DNA from: Gigaspora rosea
Lineage: Eukaryota > Glomeromycota > Glomeromycetes > Diversisporales > Gigasporaceae
NCBI GenBank assembly: GCA_003550325.1
Contig: QKWP01000509.1
Coordinates: 192,014-256,013 of the forward strand
Direction of reading: 5' to 3'
DNA: 64,000 nt
The position numbers and the translations under genes are program-made. Shown piece after piece: positions 12,301-23,655 of this stretch. The number at the start of each line of letters is the position of its first letter. Within the stretch, counting starts at the first letter, position 1. The notes under the pieces were generated by a model that was given only the letters and a program-made list of their open reading frames with translations, was not told the origin of the DNA and ran no database searches.

Positions 12301-15300
12301 AATGACAACACATGGTGCAGCCAAATTTCAAAATTTGATTCGCTCTATTGGTAGGATGCTATATATATATATATATTGCTATATTTGCATTTATATGCAT
12401 AAATAGATCTTAACTCTTGATTTTTATGAATTATAGGACCACGTATAATTATTTGTGAAGAAGCAGGTGAGGTTTTAGAGGCACATATTTTGAGTGCACT
12501 AACTCCAGCTACACAACAGCTGATTCTTATCGGTGATCATAATCAGGCATGAATAAAAAAAAATTTTTTTTTTTTGATATATCATTTATTGTGAATGACC
12601 TGTGTGCTGTGTGTATATATATTTATTTTTTTTTTATTTTTTATTTATTCTTTATTTTAGCTTCGCCCTCATTGCGCTACATATTCTTTAACATGTGATT
12701 CGAGAATCGGAATTAATTATGCTCTTGACAAAAGTCTTTTTGAACGTCTTGTTAAGGGTGATCAGGCAATGCGTCTAGAAAAATCACAATTGTGCACACA
12801 AAGGAGAATGAGAAGAGAAATTTCTGACTTAATCCGGCACACGCTCTATAACGAACTCGTTGACGACGAAAATTCTGTTAGTTATCCAGACGTACGCGGT
12901 GCTCAGAAAAATGTTTATTTTATGGATCATCGTCATCCTGAAGATTCAGGTGATAATGATTTTGGATTAAATTCACATTCAAATTCCTTTGAGGTTGAAA
13001 TGGTAGTTGAACTTGTTAAGGTAATTGATTATTTTGTATTTTTGATAGTTCCTATTAATATATACACTACACTAAGAATTACATACCACTTATGGAACTA
13101 TTAATTTAGTATTTTGTCCGTAATGGTTACAATAACCAAAGTCAAATTGCGGTATTGACTCCATATCTTGGACAACTTATTAAAATAAGGGACGCTCTAC
13201 AAAAATCCTTCGTTGTTGTAATTGATGAACGTGATGATCAAATGATTACTCATATGGAAGAAGGCATAGATGCAGAAAATGAAAATACGGATGGCGGGTC
13301 AACGACTTTCACTATTGCTTCTGAAAAAAAATTGTCTCAACAAGTAATTGACAATATTATATTATTGAAATGTAATCTTTTTAATTATACAAAATTTTAA
13401 TTTTTTGAATTAAAAATAGGTTATTCTTCGCACAGTTGACAATTTTCAAGGAGAAGAAGCTGACATAGTGATTGTATCACTTGTTCGTAATTGTAAAAAT
13501 GTGGATCGGGGCAATATTGGATTTTTGAAATCAAGAAATCGATCTAATGTTCTTTTATCTCGAGCAAAACATGGCATGTTCCTTTTGGGAAATGCAGAAT
13601 TAATGGAAAACCATTCTGACTTTTGGAAGAGAGTTTTACTAATTTTACACGAACGTGGTCAAATCGGGCCAGGTTTCCCAATAATATGTGCTCAACATCC
13701 AGATTATAAGAATGCCATATATGAAGCTGGACAATTCAATGAAATTTCTCCTGACGGTGGTTGCTTTGAACCATGTATGTTTCATCATTACATTTTTATT
13801 GTACAGCAACTACTTTATGTTAAATTTTAATTTGATAAATTTCATAGGCCAGCAACAACTAAAGTGCGGACATACATGTATGTTTATGTTAAATCTTTGC
13901 TGTTTTTAATACCAATATTCACTATTAATTGTTAATTGCTAATTGTAACTGTAATTATAGGCCCATATAAATGCCATTCGGATGATCCACAGCATGTAGG
14001 CGTTTTTTGTAGAAAAGATTGTGTTAGATTGCATCCAGATTGCCATCATCCTTGCTTAAATAAAATGTGCGGAGAAGAGTGTGGCGAATGTTTATTTTCG
14101 GTTGAAAACATTACATTGTCATGTGGACACGAATATAAAAACACCAAGGTTTGGAAAATATAAAAAGTCTTTAAATTTTAACTTATTTTATTTTGACGTT
14201 ATTTTCAACTTGTATGCAGTGTAGAGATAAGAAAAATATAGATAAGCTTCTTTGTCATGAAGAAGTGCAAAGGACATTGCCTAAATGCGGACATGAGCAT
14301 CTAATGGAGGTATAAAAAGTGATCACTTATTTTTGATTCATCTATTTTGATCATCTATTATTAAATTTTGCTGATCTATATATTTGATTATTATTATTTA
14401 GTGCTTTGAGTCAGTTGATGATTTCGAATGCACAGAAAAATGTAATCAAACCCTTCCCTGTGGACATACCTGCACGTCCAGATGTTTCGAATGCCAAAAA
14501 TTCTCTATACAAGCAAATCCAAATAATCATTTGGACAGTGAGGGACGAGTTATTAGATCACGACACGGAAAATGCACGCATAAATGTGAAAGGTACTTAG
14601 TAGAATTGAATTTCTTAAATGTATTCTTATTTAAGCTAATTTGGTTATTTATGCATGACAATAGGACCTTGTTTTGTGGTATAACATTTCTTTTGTTCGT
14701 TTTATTAAAAAGATGTGAATATTATTTTAAAATTCATTGTTTTGTCAACTTAAGGCCATATATGTAGAGAAGGATGTCATGATGGTCGATCGTGTAGACC
14801 TTGTAGAAGTCACTGTAATGTTTCTTGCATACATTCGAAATGCAAACAAGTCTGTTCTGAACCTTGTTCGGTGTGTGCTGAAGGTAATATAGTCAGTTAC
14901 AAATCAACATAAATGAATCTGAATATTTAAATAGCTTGTTAAATTTTATAGCATGCGAATGGCAATGTGAACACGAGGGTGCATGCAATTTGCCATGTGG
15001 TGTACCTTGCATCAGACTCCCATGTGATTTGCGATGTGAAAAAACATTAGATTGTGGGCATCAATGTTTCGGTCTTTGCGGTAAGTCCTATTATTGTGAA
15101 GATATTCCTTATATTGTTATTAACAAATAACAAAGAATTTTAAACTAATAAGTTTTATTAATTTTTTCATAATTATAATTTATAGGGGAAATGTGTCCTT
15201 CGTCGAAATACTGTGCAGAATGCACTACAGATGATAATGTCAAAAATCAAGGTCTTTTAAAATTATGCTAGATTATTGTCATGTGAAAAATTATCTTTGC

Positions 15301-17182
15301 TAATTTAATTACCAATATTAGTTGTCGATTTGATTATGCAAGAAACATTTGCGGAAGTGGATTGGACTCTTGAGCGAATGGTGGTTTTGCGTTGTGGTCA
15401 CGTATACACGGCAGAAAGTCTTGATAAATGGATGGATATGAACGAATATTACGAAATGGACGACGACAACAATTGGATCGGAGTCAAACCCATTACTTCG
15501 CATCTGGGCGAGTCTAAAAAATGTCCGCAATGCCGCTCTCCCATTAAGTATATTTATCGTTACGGAAGAGCAACAAAGAAACATGTCTTGGATGTACAGA
15601 ATAAAAAATTTTTGATGAAATGTGATATCCAATTGAAGGAACAAAGTAACAGTACCACTAATGCTACAGCTCAATTAGAAAATAGACGAAAGAGAATGTT
15701 GGAAGAAATTAAAATACCTCCAAAAATTCAGAGAAACAAAGAAATGAGCATTATGGAAAGAGAATCGAAATTTAAAGCAATTTCGGAAGTTATACCAACA
15801 GAGCTATATACATCGCTGGAAAAATATTATCATATTCCAACGATGCATGAAGAGAGATGGCGAAAACATATAGAAGTGCTTTTAGCCATATATCGAAAGC
15901 TGATGCGACTAATGTTGGCGACTAAGTCTCCACCATATAAACTTGCATATGAGGCTGCTGTATCTCGGCTGTAAGTAAATGACTCTTAAAATTTTAGGAA
16001 AAACATTCAATATTCTTACAAGTTTTCGCTTTATTTATGTATAGTTATGAATCTAAAACCCAAATTAATATGGATGATCTTGTCAAAAATTTGGAAACCA
16101 CAAATATCTCAGATTATGACTCTCCTGCTCGTCAACGTATTAAATTCCAGGAAACTATGGCAGAAGTTGGAATAATTGCTCCAAAAGTGGATGTCCGCGT
16201 ATATCTTGATGCATTTTTTTGCATAGTTAATATTCAAAAGGCCATCTTTCACGAAGTTTCCAAGGTTATTCCAGAGTTGCCAAAAGAAATCCTTGTAGAA
16301 GTAGAATCAGCAGTTCAACGCGTTTCTTATAATAAAAATTGGATTAATTTTGGTGAACGTGTAATCGAATCTATTAGAAAACATCTTGATACAATTATTA
16401 CTGTATCTCAAGAGAATCAATATCGCCGACATCTTGTTCTGGCATCGTTAGAGTTGGCAGAATTTGAGGTTAAAGCTGAACGATTTAGACTCAAACATCC
16501 TTCTACAGGCAACGTAAACCCTATACTTCAAGATTCTGTAAAGAACAAATGTGCTGAAATTGAGAAAATATGTATACACATTTGTGATGAAGTACTTCCC
16601 AAAATGGAAGTTGAACATTTTGAAAAAGAATGCAAGTCGAGGGTCGATAAAATTCTTTTGGAAGTTGTGGATCTTCACTCTGCTGCTATGAAAGATAGAC
16701 CACTAACATATGAAGAAAAGCTGGACATACATAAAGCAATGAGTAATGAATTTCAAGGATCAGGGGTAATGTATCTATTACCATATTTTTGTATTTATTT
16801 TATATATTTTTTTATTTTTGGTAAATTTCGAATCAAATTTCAATTTTAGCATTGGTATGAATGTCCGAATGGTCACCCTTATACGATCGGAGATTGCGGA
16901 AATGCCAACCAATCGAGACGGTAATTTATTTGATAATTATGACTTTTGTAAAAGTCTTGTGCTAATCGGTATCTTTTATTTCTTTTTAAAATGTCAGTTG
17001 TCCGGATTGTGGTGAAGTAATTGGTGGTGAAGGTAATTTTTTTTTTAAAATTTAGCAAATAATCTCAAATTTTGCTTACAATCAAAAATTAATTATCATA
17101 TGAAAAAACTTGTATTTATTTAAAAGGTATGCTCGCTGCTCGAAATAGACGAAATTTGGAATATGAACGTATGCAGTCCTGA
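8343..17182 (+). CDS. ZNFX1: NFX1-type zinc finger-containing protein 1-like RNA helicase (ZNFX1 / Hrr1-type)
   Basis: 26 exons, about 2207 aa: 8343-8833, 8931-9063, 9163-9290, 9387-9766, 9838-10069, 10132-10648, 10752-11028, 11125-11172, 11260-11393, 11474-12350, 12437-12546, 12661-13020, 13110-13343, 13420-13774, 13848-13877, 13961-14148, 14220-14309, 14402-14585, 14755-14883, 14952-15080, 15186-15251, 15322-15970, 16045-16765, 16850-16920, 16998-17032, 17127-17182. Phases agree at every junction. Domains in order: CCHC knuckle (C37-C50); SF1 UPF1-like helicase with GPPGTGKT (736-743), [18 protein letters not shown] (about 1079), GDHNQLRPH (about 1105), DNFQGEEAD (about 1314) and VLLSRAKHG; a cysteine/histidine-rich NF-X1 finger array (about 1425-1700); and a C-terminal RZ-type finger, [14 protein letters not shown] (about 2155-2190). 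Relatives act in small-RNA silencing (fission yeast Hrr1, worm ZNFX-1) and antiviral RNA sensing. One intron is GC-AG (12547-12660). The exon 18/19 join has an alternative (14592 to 14768). Confidence 0.93.
9346..9378. repeat. AT dinucleotide microsatellite in intron 3
   Basis: A run of alternating A and T lies within the intron between helicase exons 3 and 4, shortly before the acceptor at 9386. It has no coding effect. Confidence 0.8.
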
Positions 17183-18395
17183 AAAAAGGTAACATGTTTT
17201 GATATATAATATTTTACATTAAATTTTTGGTTTAACTAAAATAATATTATTGTCTGCTCCTAGGGATTATTTATCATTAATAATTTTTTCATTGTTTTTA
17301 AATAACCATCACGATTACACTTTACATCCATACTTCGGCAAATTTTTAATGTTAAAAGTTTTGTATGACAGCTTTGATAAAACCGACAATATCTTGAATA
17401 ATTTACTAATTTGCAACGTTATGCAAAACTATTATTTAATCATTTTATTGTCTGTATAAAAAGAGCCGATCGTAATATAACTGACAACATTTCGGCATAG
17501 AGCAAACTAATATTTATTTATGATGAAATATTTATTATGTAACAAATATTCGTATAATAAACGTTTATTTATTTAAAAAAAAAAGGGAAAGAAAAACATT
17601 ATATATAAAAAATAATTTACTCGCGTAGCAAATGTTTTGCATATTTGATAAACGCGAGACACGTAACGAACTCATTTCATTTGGTATCTTTTTTTTAAAA
17701 AAAAAAAACAAATAATGTGATGACTTTAAAAACATTCGCATGACAAACTTTTTCTTTCGCAATAAGCGTTATTCAAGTAATAACATGTTTTTCTGCCAAA
17801 CAATTCATTGCTTAATGAATGGTTTAAAATGTAATTTAATGTAACGTTAAAAACTTTACATTTTTTTAAAAAAAGAGTTAAAAACATATAACGAACGTTT
17901 GCCAAATATCATTCGCATAAGCGTAAGATCTGTTTTGATGGAAACAGTTCATTACGCGAATGACGTATCAATTACACAAATAACGTATTAAAAAGCTACA
18001 CGAATGACGTATCAAAAAGCTACACGAATGACGTATCAAAAAGCTACACGAATGACGTATCAAAAAGCTACACGAATGATGACATTGTTTAATAATTGTT
18101 AAACTAACACATTTTTTAAATCGTTCGTTATGTGAACGAAATTTTCCAATACTCCTATAAAGTAAATGTTTTTAAACGTTAATTATGAGAATGCGTGCTT
18201 AAAAATATTTGTCAAATAAATACATATTTATCTTCTACAAATGGAATTCAAAGGACGAATAATCCCATAATAAACCAATAATCCAACATTTTAAAAGCTT
18301 TATTCAGTTATATTACAAAATTTTTAGATACAGTTACTTGAGTCTTCGGAGTAAAGGAGTTAGGAGATTTATATAAAAAAAAAACATTTTGCCTA
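17183..18395. other. Intergenic region between convergent helicase and dehydrogenase genes
   Basis: AT-rich DNA downstream of both converging genes. It contains a 24-bp tandem array (17957-18090). The 69-codon and 65-codon frames here (17250-17459 plus, 17565-17762 minus) are low-complexity and have no recognisable family. AATAAA-like signals are frequent but cannot be assigned. Confidence 0.5.
17957..18090. repeat. 24-bp tandem repeat with CRE-like core
   Basis: Units read CGAATGACGTATCAAAAAGC plus TACA, at 17957 (divergent), 17977 (divergent), 18001, 18025, 18049 and a partial one at 18073. The central copies are identical. Each has TGACGTAT, similar to CREB/ATF bZIP sites. The array lies 3' of both neighbouring genes, so a promoter role is not obvious. 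Confidence 0.8.
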
Positions 18396-21300
18396 TTAAA
18401 CTTTGAGCTCTTCGTATTTTTGGTAAGGGAAGAATTTATAAGGATTCATGATGCCATTTGGATCAAAAATATATTTCATTTTTCTCATAATGTCTACCAT
18501 TACTTTTGGCTTAGAATTCTCTAAAATTTTTGACTTCATTAGACCTATACCATGCTCTATTTAGTGCGTATAAACAAAATTAAAAATAAAAACTTAGATA
18601 AAAAGAAATAAATAAACGAATTAAATAAAATTATTTAACCTGCTGACAAAGATCCTTTGTATTTTTCTGAATCAAGTTTAAATAATAATAAAATATTTTA
18701 ATATATATAATATTTTAATAGTATTATCAGTAATGAATTATGGATTTTGCTTACCTGTCCATTCATTAATACACGATTCAACCAAATTAATGATTTTTGG
18801 AGAATAAGATTCTGTAATGATTGACATATGCAAATTACCTACATATGTATCGATCAATACGATGAAATAAATGTTAAAAAAAGGTAACCATGCCAAATTT
18901 TTTCTTAGAAACTCACCATCTCCAACGTGACCAAATCCGTGAACATCTATTACAGGTTTGCCATATAAGCCAGCATTTTTTAACTTACTAATAACGTCTT
19001 CAACAATCTTGTACATGACTGGGATTGGTATAGATATATCATAAAAGTACGCAGAACCAGCTTTCATACCAGCATCAGGAATTCCTTCTCGAATTGACCA
19101 GAGACTCTTCATTTGCGTATTGTCTTGAGCTATAATGCCATTTTTAACGATTCCTTTTTCCATAACAGTTTCTAAAAATTCAGAAAGTTTCTAAAAAAAG
19201 TAAAAACCAATTAAATGATCTAACAAATACTTATGTTCGTAGATAGTTACAATCAATTACTTACTTCTTCATCATGATCCTTATTGGAACCACCTGTTTC
19301 TATTAATGCATAAAAAGGATATTCATCTAAAGGAAATTTTGCACTCTGGTCGAGGTGCGTTTTTACCATCTTAAGCGATTTGTCATCCCAGAACTCAAAT
19401 GCTAACATATCATATGATGATATTTTATTGATTAAACCCTTGTAGATTCTTTAAATTTAAAAAAAAAAAAAAATTATTTTTGGATACCTGATAAAATTTC
19501 TGTCAACATTTCTTTTGATGTAATAAATGCATTTTGGACATTCTCGAAGGAATTTAAGCCAAGTACAGCAACACTAATTGCCTATTATGTAATAACAAGC
19601 TATAACATTAAAGATGTAACATAAACGCTGTCCCTACGAAAAAAAGTGATTTTGAATTTTTAATGGAATTTAGTAGAATTTACGAATACGGAATCGATCA
19701 AGAATTTTCCCATTTCTTAATCGATATCATAAAAATTCGCAATTCCATTACAGTAAAATTACTAGTATTTTTCATAGGGTATTGAGGAAAAAAGCTCTCA
19801 TTAACCTTATGACGTCTTGATGCTAAAATTGAAACACCAGTAATTATCCCTAACGTTCCTTCTGAACCAATGAAAAGCTGCTTAATGTCATAACCTAATT
19901 TGATAATAATCATTTAGAATATTATATATGGCATCAGAACTATATATAAAATGGCTCACCGGTATTATCTTTACGGAGAGTTGAAAGATTATCTAATATA
20001 GTTCCATCAGGAAGCACCTACTCAAAATATCATCAGTTAGGATCTTTTTTTTTTTTTTTTTGTGCAGAATGGTAATAAATGGTGATGATATGATGGATTC
20101 ATACCACTTCTAACCCTAATATAGTGCCATGTAGGGAACCATATCTCACGTATCTAACCCCACCAGCATTAGTAGCAACATTACCACCAATATGACAACT
20201 AATATATGTATTAATAAATTGCAGTCAGTAGTGCAGGCAATGATGAAAACAACAAAGAAATTCATTTACCTCCCCTTGGAACCTATGTCCAATGGCATCA
20301 TATGTCCTCTTTCTGCAAGATAGTCGTCGAGAATTTCAAGAATACAACCCGAATCACATATAAGAGTACCTTTATGCAGAAAAATGCATATCATAATTTC
20401 GAGTAAGCTAATGTTATTCTTTTATTTCATATTTCTATATGATCGCATTATGGAGTTTTTCGACTTATAACTAACTACAATAATCAGGAAAAAAAAAGAA
20501 AAAACAAATCTACAATAATGCCTGCCATTTTCCTGGAAATTCTTGCTATTTTCCCCCCTGGTGCATTTTAAATTCTACGCTATATTTGAAAATAATCATA
20601 TTAATTGGCACAATAATTTTATTTCTGATGAAGGCTTTTAAAATCTCAGCCGCCACAATAGGGAACAGAAGCCCTTAAAGTTCTCTTAGTCATGATAAAA
20701 CACGATAGAGTTATTTAAGACGGGGTTTATTTTTAATCCTCTTAATCAACGCGATTATAACATATTATCAAAGGTAATTGTTTTTAAATTCTTCTAACAG
20801 TGAAAATTTATGATTCTGGTGTTACTTGAGTCGAAAAACCCCATCATGACGTCGATTAAACGAAGAATAACAACACCATTATTTCCCACTTCGAGAGAAT
20901 AACCAATAATTTGGGGCCCGAAGGCCTACGCGGGAAATAAATAATAATTATTTTCGTTTGAAAATTTTAAATTCATACTGGATATTGGATCAAACTCTCT
21001 TATTTGATTTAAATTCTTGGTACTAATGATAATTTCATCAAATATTGGTGTGCTACCACCTAAATAAATAATGAACTACCTTTTAAATTTTTAGCATAAA
21101 AAAAAATCTTTATTCTCAAAATCGAACATCCTTACCAACTAAACCGGTATTTCCACCTTGGGGTACAATCGCCAGTTTTTTCTCATTACAATACTTGACT
21201 ATATTGGAAACTTGAGCAGTAGTTTTGGGTTTTACAACTAATTTTGATTTCCCTCTGTGTATTCTCAACCAATCAACGTTGTAAGCCATTAGTTCTTCTT

Positions 21301-21675
21301 GATTACTATCACTTTCAATTGTTAATGCGTTTGATGGTAGAATCGATTGAAAATATAAAATATCATCTTGCGAAAGCTTTTAGAATTTCAAAAATTAAAG
21401 TAAGATGACATGAAATGAAATAGAACAATTATTTTTATTTTAAAACTTACTTTCTTGAAATTAGGATTCCTTTTTAAATTTGAATGCACATCAGCAGTGA
21501 ATCTAATTTCTTCATTTGAAATATTTTTTTTTGGGATATCTTTAGTAGTCATATCATTTTCAAGACTTGTATAATTTCGTCGATTATTAAAAGAAGTTAT
21601 AACGGAATTCCTGATGCGACATGATAAAAAATCTTTATATGAAATGAATCGAGATAAATTTCGTGAGATTTTCAT
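18396..21675 (-). CDS. DLD2: D-2-hydroxyglutarate dehydrogenase, mitochondrial (D-lactate dehydrogenase-type FAD oxidoreductase)
   Basis: 13 exons, 554 aa: 21675-21451, 21376-21136, 21059-20979, 20369-20270, 20198-20105, 20017-19960, 19894-19806, 19581-19488, 19401-19265, 19190-18917, 18838-18755, 18666-18640 and 18556-18396. All junctions are GT-AG and phase-consistent. The N-terminus is rich in R, S and N with few acids, as in a mitochondrial presequence. The FAD-binding PCMH fold shows [52 protein letters not shown] and [12 protein letters not shown]. The C-terminal substrate domain has [32 protein letters not shown] and [10 protein letters not shown], ending in the DPNGIMNP motif. These match D2HGDH/yeast Dld2 better than LDHD. 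Such enzymes oxidise D-2-hydroxyglutarate to 2-oxoglutarate and pass electrons to an acceptor. Length is near the family norm. A 27-nt microexon and a 609-bp intron holding an insertion are unusual. Appears intact. Confidence 0.92.
20451..20843. mobile_element. Inverted-repeat element inside a dehydrogenase intron
   Basis: TGGAGTTTTTCGACT at the left is matched by an inverted copy at the right (one difference in 15). It lies in the long intron 20978-20370, whose size is explained by this insertion. No clear target duplication was found, so it is called from the arms only. Confidence 0.5.
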
Positions 21676-21828
21676 CGTTATGCAAAAAAGAAAATCCTTA
21701 ATCTGAATGTATTACAGTATTACAGTATTACGTTAATAATGCAAAACGCCTGTAGATCACCCACAAAAAATTTTACTCCCACGTGATCGTATTTTTATTG
21801 GATAGTCTAACTCAACGAATTTATAGTA

Positions 21829-21985
21829 GAACGTTAGTACGAATGTTAGTGTGAACGTTAGTACGAACGTTAGTACGAACCTTAGTACGAACCTTAGTAC
21901 GAACATTAGTACGAACATTCGTGCTAACATTCGTGCTAACATTCGTGCTAACGTTCGTGCTAACGTTCGTACTAATGTTCGTACT
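21829..21985. repeat. 12-bp tandem array that flips orientation at its midpoint
   Basis: The left half repeats GTACGAACGTTA variants and the right half repeats the exact inverse, TAACGTTCGTAC variants, switching near 21905-21920. The whole is a 157-bp near-palindrome built of 12-mers. Its only open frame encodes a repetitive Leu/Arg/Phe/Val peptide and is not taken as a gene. Confidence 0.85.
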
Positions 21986-22138
21986 ATAAAGCCCGATTTC
22001 TGTGTTAGCAAATTCTAACTGCTGATTGGATAGATCAGGTGTAACATAACAAACATGATACTTATCAAAATCAATTATTTGTCCTCATTAGGGTTCAAGG
22101 CACGGAGGCACGAGCATGCCTTTTGGGCATGTCTTAGG

Positions 22139-22310
22139 GCAGGGTTGGCACTAAGGTTGCTGGCCGTAAGTAATAATTACGGACATTACGGATTACAACC
22201 TGGGTTGCAACCTTAATTACAACTAATGCCCAAAGTTGTAATGTGCCGTAATAGTTGTAAGTGACGTAATAGTTGTAAGTGCCGTAATTGGTTGTATCAT
22301 AAATGTTTGC
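22139..22310. repeat. Dispersed repeat block, hAT-like terminus CAGGGTTGGCAC
   Basis: Starts with CAGGGTTGGCAC, typical of hAT ends, then TAAGGTTGC and a series of GTAATAGTTGTAA and GCCGTAAT motifs. A related block lies in opposite orientation at about 34550-34735. No matching right terminus was found. Confidence 0.5.
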
Positions 22311-22675
22311 AATAATCCAGTTGGCTTACCAGTATTTCCAATAAGGTAGCTGCGTGACGTTATTGCGCAAAACCAGGAACAGAAACTTAAAATGAATTTC
22401 ACAGCAGAAACTCGTATCCGATAGATTCCGAAAGCGATGTTACACAAATTATTTATATGGACAATTGGTCTAAAACCCGCCATTGTCACGATCCATTTAC
22501 CTATTGTAACGAATTGAATTTTTTAGATTAGCCTCTTTCTACTTCATGTATATATTTTTAATTTTTTATTCCTTTTATATTTTCGGAAGACAAATTCAGT
22601 AATTTCATTAAATTATGTTACATATTTATATCTTATACCAAAAAGGAAATAATTAGTGGCTGGGTGGCATAGTAC

Positions 22676-22782
22676 TAGCGTAACGCTAGTTTTTCAGCGG
22701 AACGCTAGTTTTTGGCATGACGCTTATTTTTAGCGATACGCTGAATTTTTAGCGAAACCCTAGTTTTTCCGCGTAATGCTCT
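22676..22782. repeat. Degenerate 20-22-bp minisatellite
   Basis: About five copies of AGCG(T/A)AACGCTAGTTTTT-like units, each with a small AGCGNNACGCT palindrome, degrading to the right. Confidence 0.7.
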
Positions 22783-22924
22783 AAGAAATTAAAATGTATA
22801 TAAACCCTCAAAATTTTAATAAAGAAAAGCAGTTCTCGCCCACTACAAAAAGTTAATAATAAATATACTCATCTGAATTATATATTCTTGAATTCGACTT
22901 TAAATTTAATAAACCCTTCAAAAC

Positions 22925-23638
22925 ATGTGGCGCCTTAGAGAAGTGGTCAAGGTGTCACCCCCAAGCGGCAGGTTGACAATTTGAATCCCACTGGCGACAT
23001 TTTGAAGTTAAAATCTGCGTTCGGCGATTGTGGCTTATGAACGGTTGGGCGCTAAAACCTGTAACCTTGGTCCCACCATCTCAAATGGAAGCCCGCGGGC
23101 GCAATGATGTATATGTTATATCGCAAATCCAGGGAACCGGAAAAAACCACAAGAACCCATTTGGCAAGACCCGAGTTAGGAGGTAGTGAAAATCGGTCCT
23201 TACGGTATGCGCCAAGAGAAGACGGATACCTCGATCGGAACGAACCTAATAAGGGCAGGTAGCCTCGGTTACCAAATCCAGACAATGGTACATGTATGGG
23301 ACAAGGAAGGTGCATCCGGTAGGCTTTTGTGCGAGGGTAAAGTAGCCCTTAGGTTGTCGATATCCAAAAGGGTAGTGGCCTACAATATCTGCATTAAAAA
23401 TGTAGTGCGTCGGGTAGTAATAGGAGGACCATGAACCAGAGGGTTTAAATAGGCAATTCCTGTAGTTGGGTTGTAGGTATGGCAGCTAGTGTAGAACCTT
23501 TGGGCGGACTACTTAAATTAGGCACCAAAAGTGCACGTGTGGCTAGTTGTATCCTCATTCATGTAACAAATATTACGTCACATAACTCTTAATAACATCC
23601 CGGCCATAGCACACGGCCTCTAAACTTAAAAAAAAATA
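22925..23638 (+). mobile_element. Complete tRNA-derived SINE-like retroelement with 17-bp target duplication
   Basis: A block richer in G and C than its surroundings. It begins with a tRNA-like head: GCGCCTTAGAGAAGTGGTCA resembles the A-box half of a serine/leucine tRNA, and TTTGAATCCCACTGGCG follows about 50 bases later as the B-box half. It ends in an A-rich tail at about 23625-23638. The identical 17-mer AATAAACCCTTCAAAAC flanks it at 22908-22924 and 23639-23655, as expected for LINE-mediated insertion. The 600-bp body is unrecognised, and its frames look non-coding. A long body is atypical for a SINE, so a composite or novel family is possible. Confidence 0.8.
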
Positions 23639-23655
23639 AATAAACCCTTCAAAAC

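Larger units (their letters stand above)
21676..22924. other. Gene-free upstream region of the dehydrogenase gene, repeat-rich
   Basis: Contains the palindromic 12-bp array (21829-21985), a GTAATAGTTGTAA-type repeat block (22139-22310) and a degenerate 21-bp array (22676-22782). No gene is recognised. The promoter of the minus-strand dehydrogenase must lie at the left edge of this stretch. Confidence 0.5.

Noticed and set aside
15318..15674. 118-codon minus-strand frame
   Set aside because: Antisense shadow of helicase exon 22.
17957..18090. CRISPR-like array
   Set aside because: The 24-bp units are contiguous without spacers, and the genome is eukaryotic.
19427..19446. Earlier acceptor for dehydrogenase exon 9
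   Set aside because: It leads to a stop in phase. The acceptor at 19403-19402 restores phase and the conserved ILSAFEFWD join.
21757..22011. 84-codon minus-strand frame of repeated Leu/Arg/Phe/Val tetrapeptides
   Set aside because: It is the translation of the 12-bp tandem array; no family and no independent support.
22925..23000. Possible functional tRNA gene
   Set aside because: The head has A- and B-box-like parts but no convincing cloverleaf, and it is the start of a 714-bp unit with target duplications, so it is treated as a SINE head.
23052..23434. Overlapping 80-90-codon frames in the SINE-like body
   Set aside because: Open on both strands because of higher GC content and few stops; no family resemblance.
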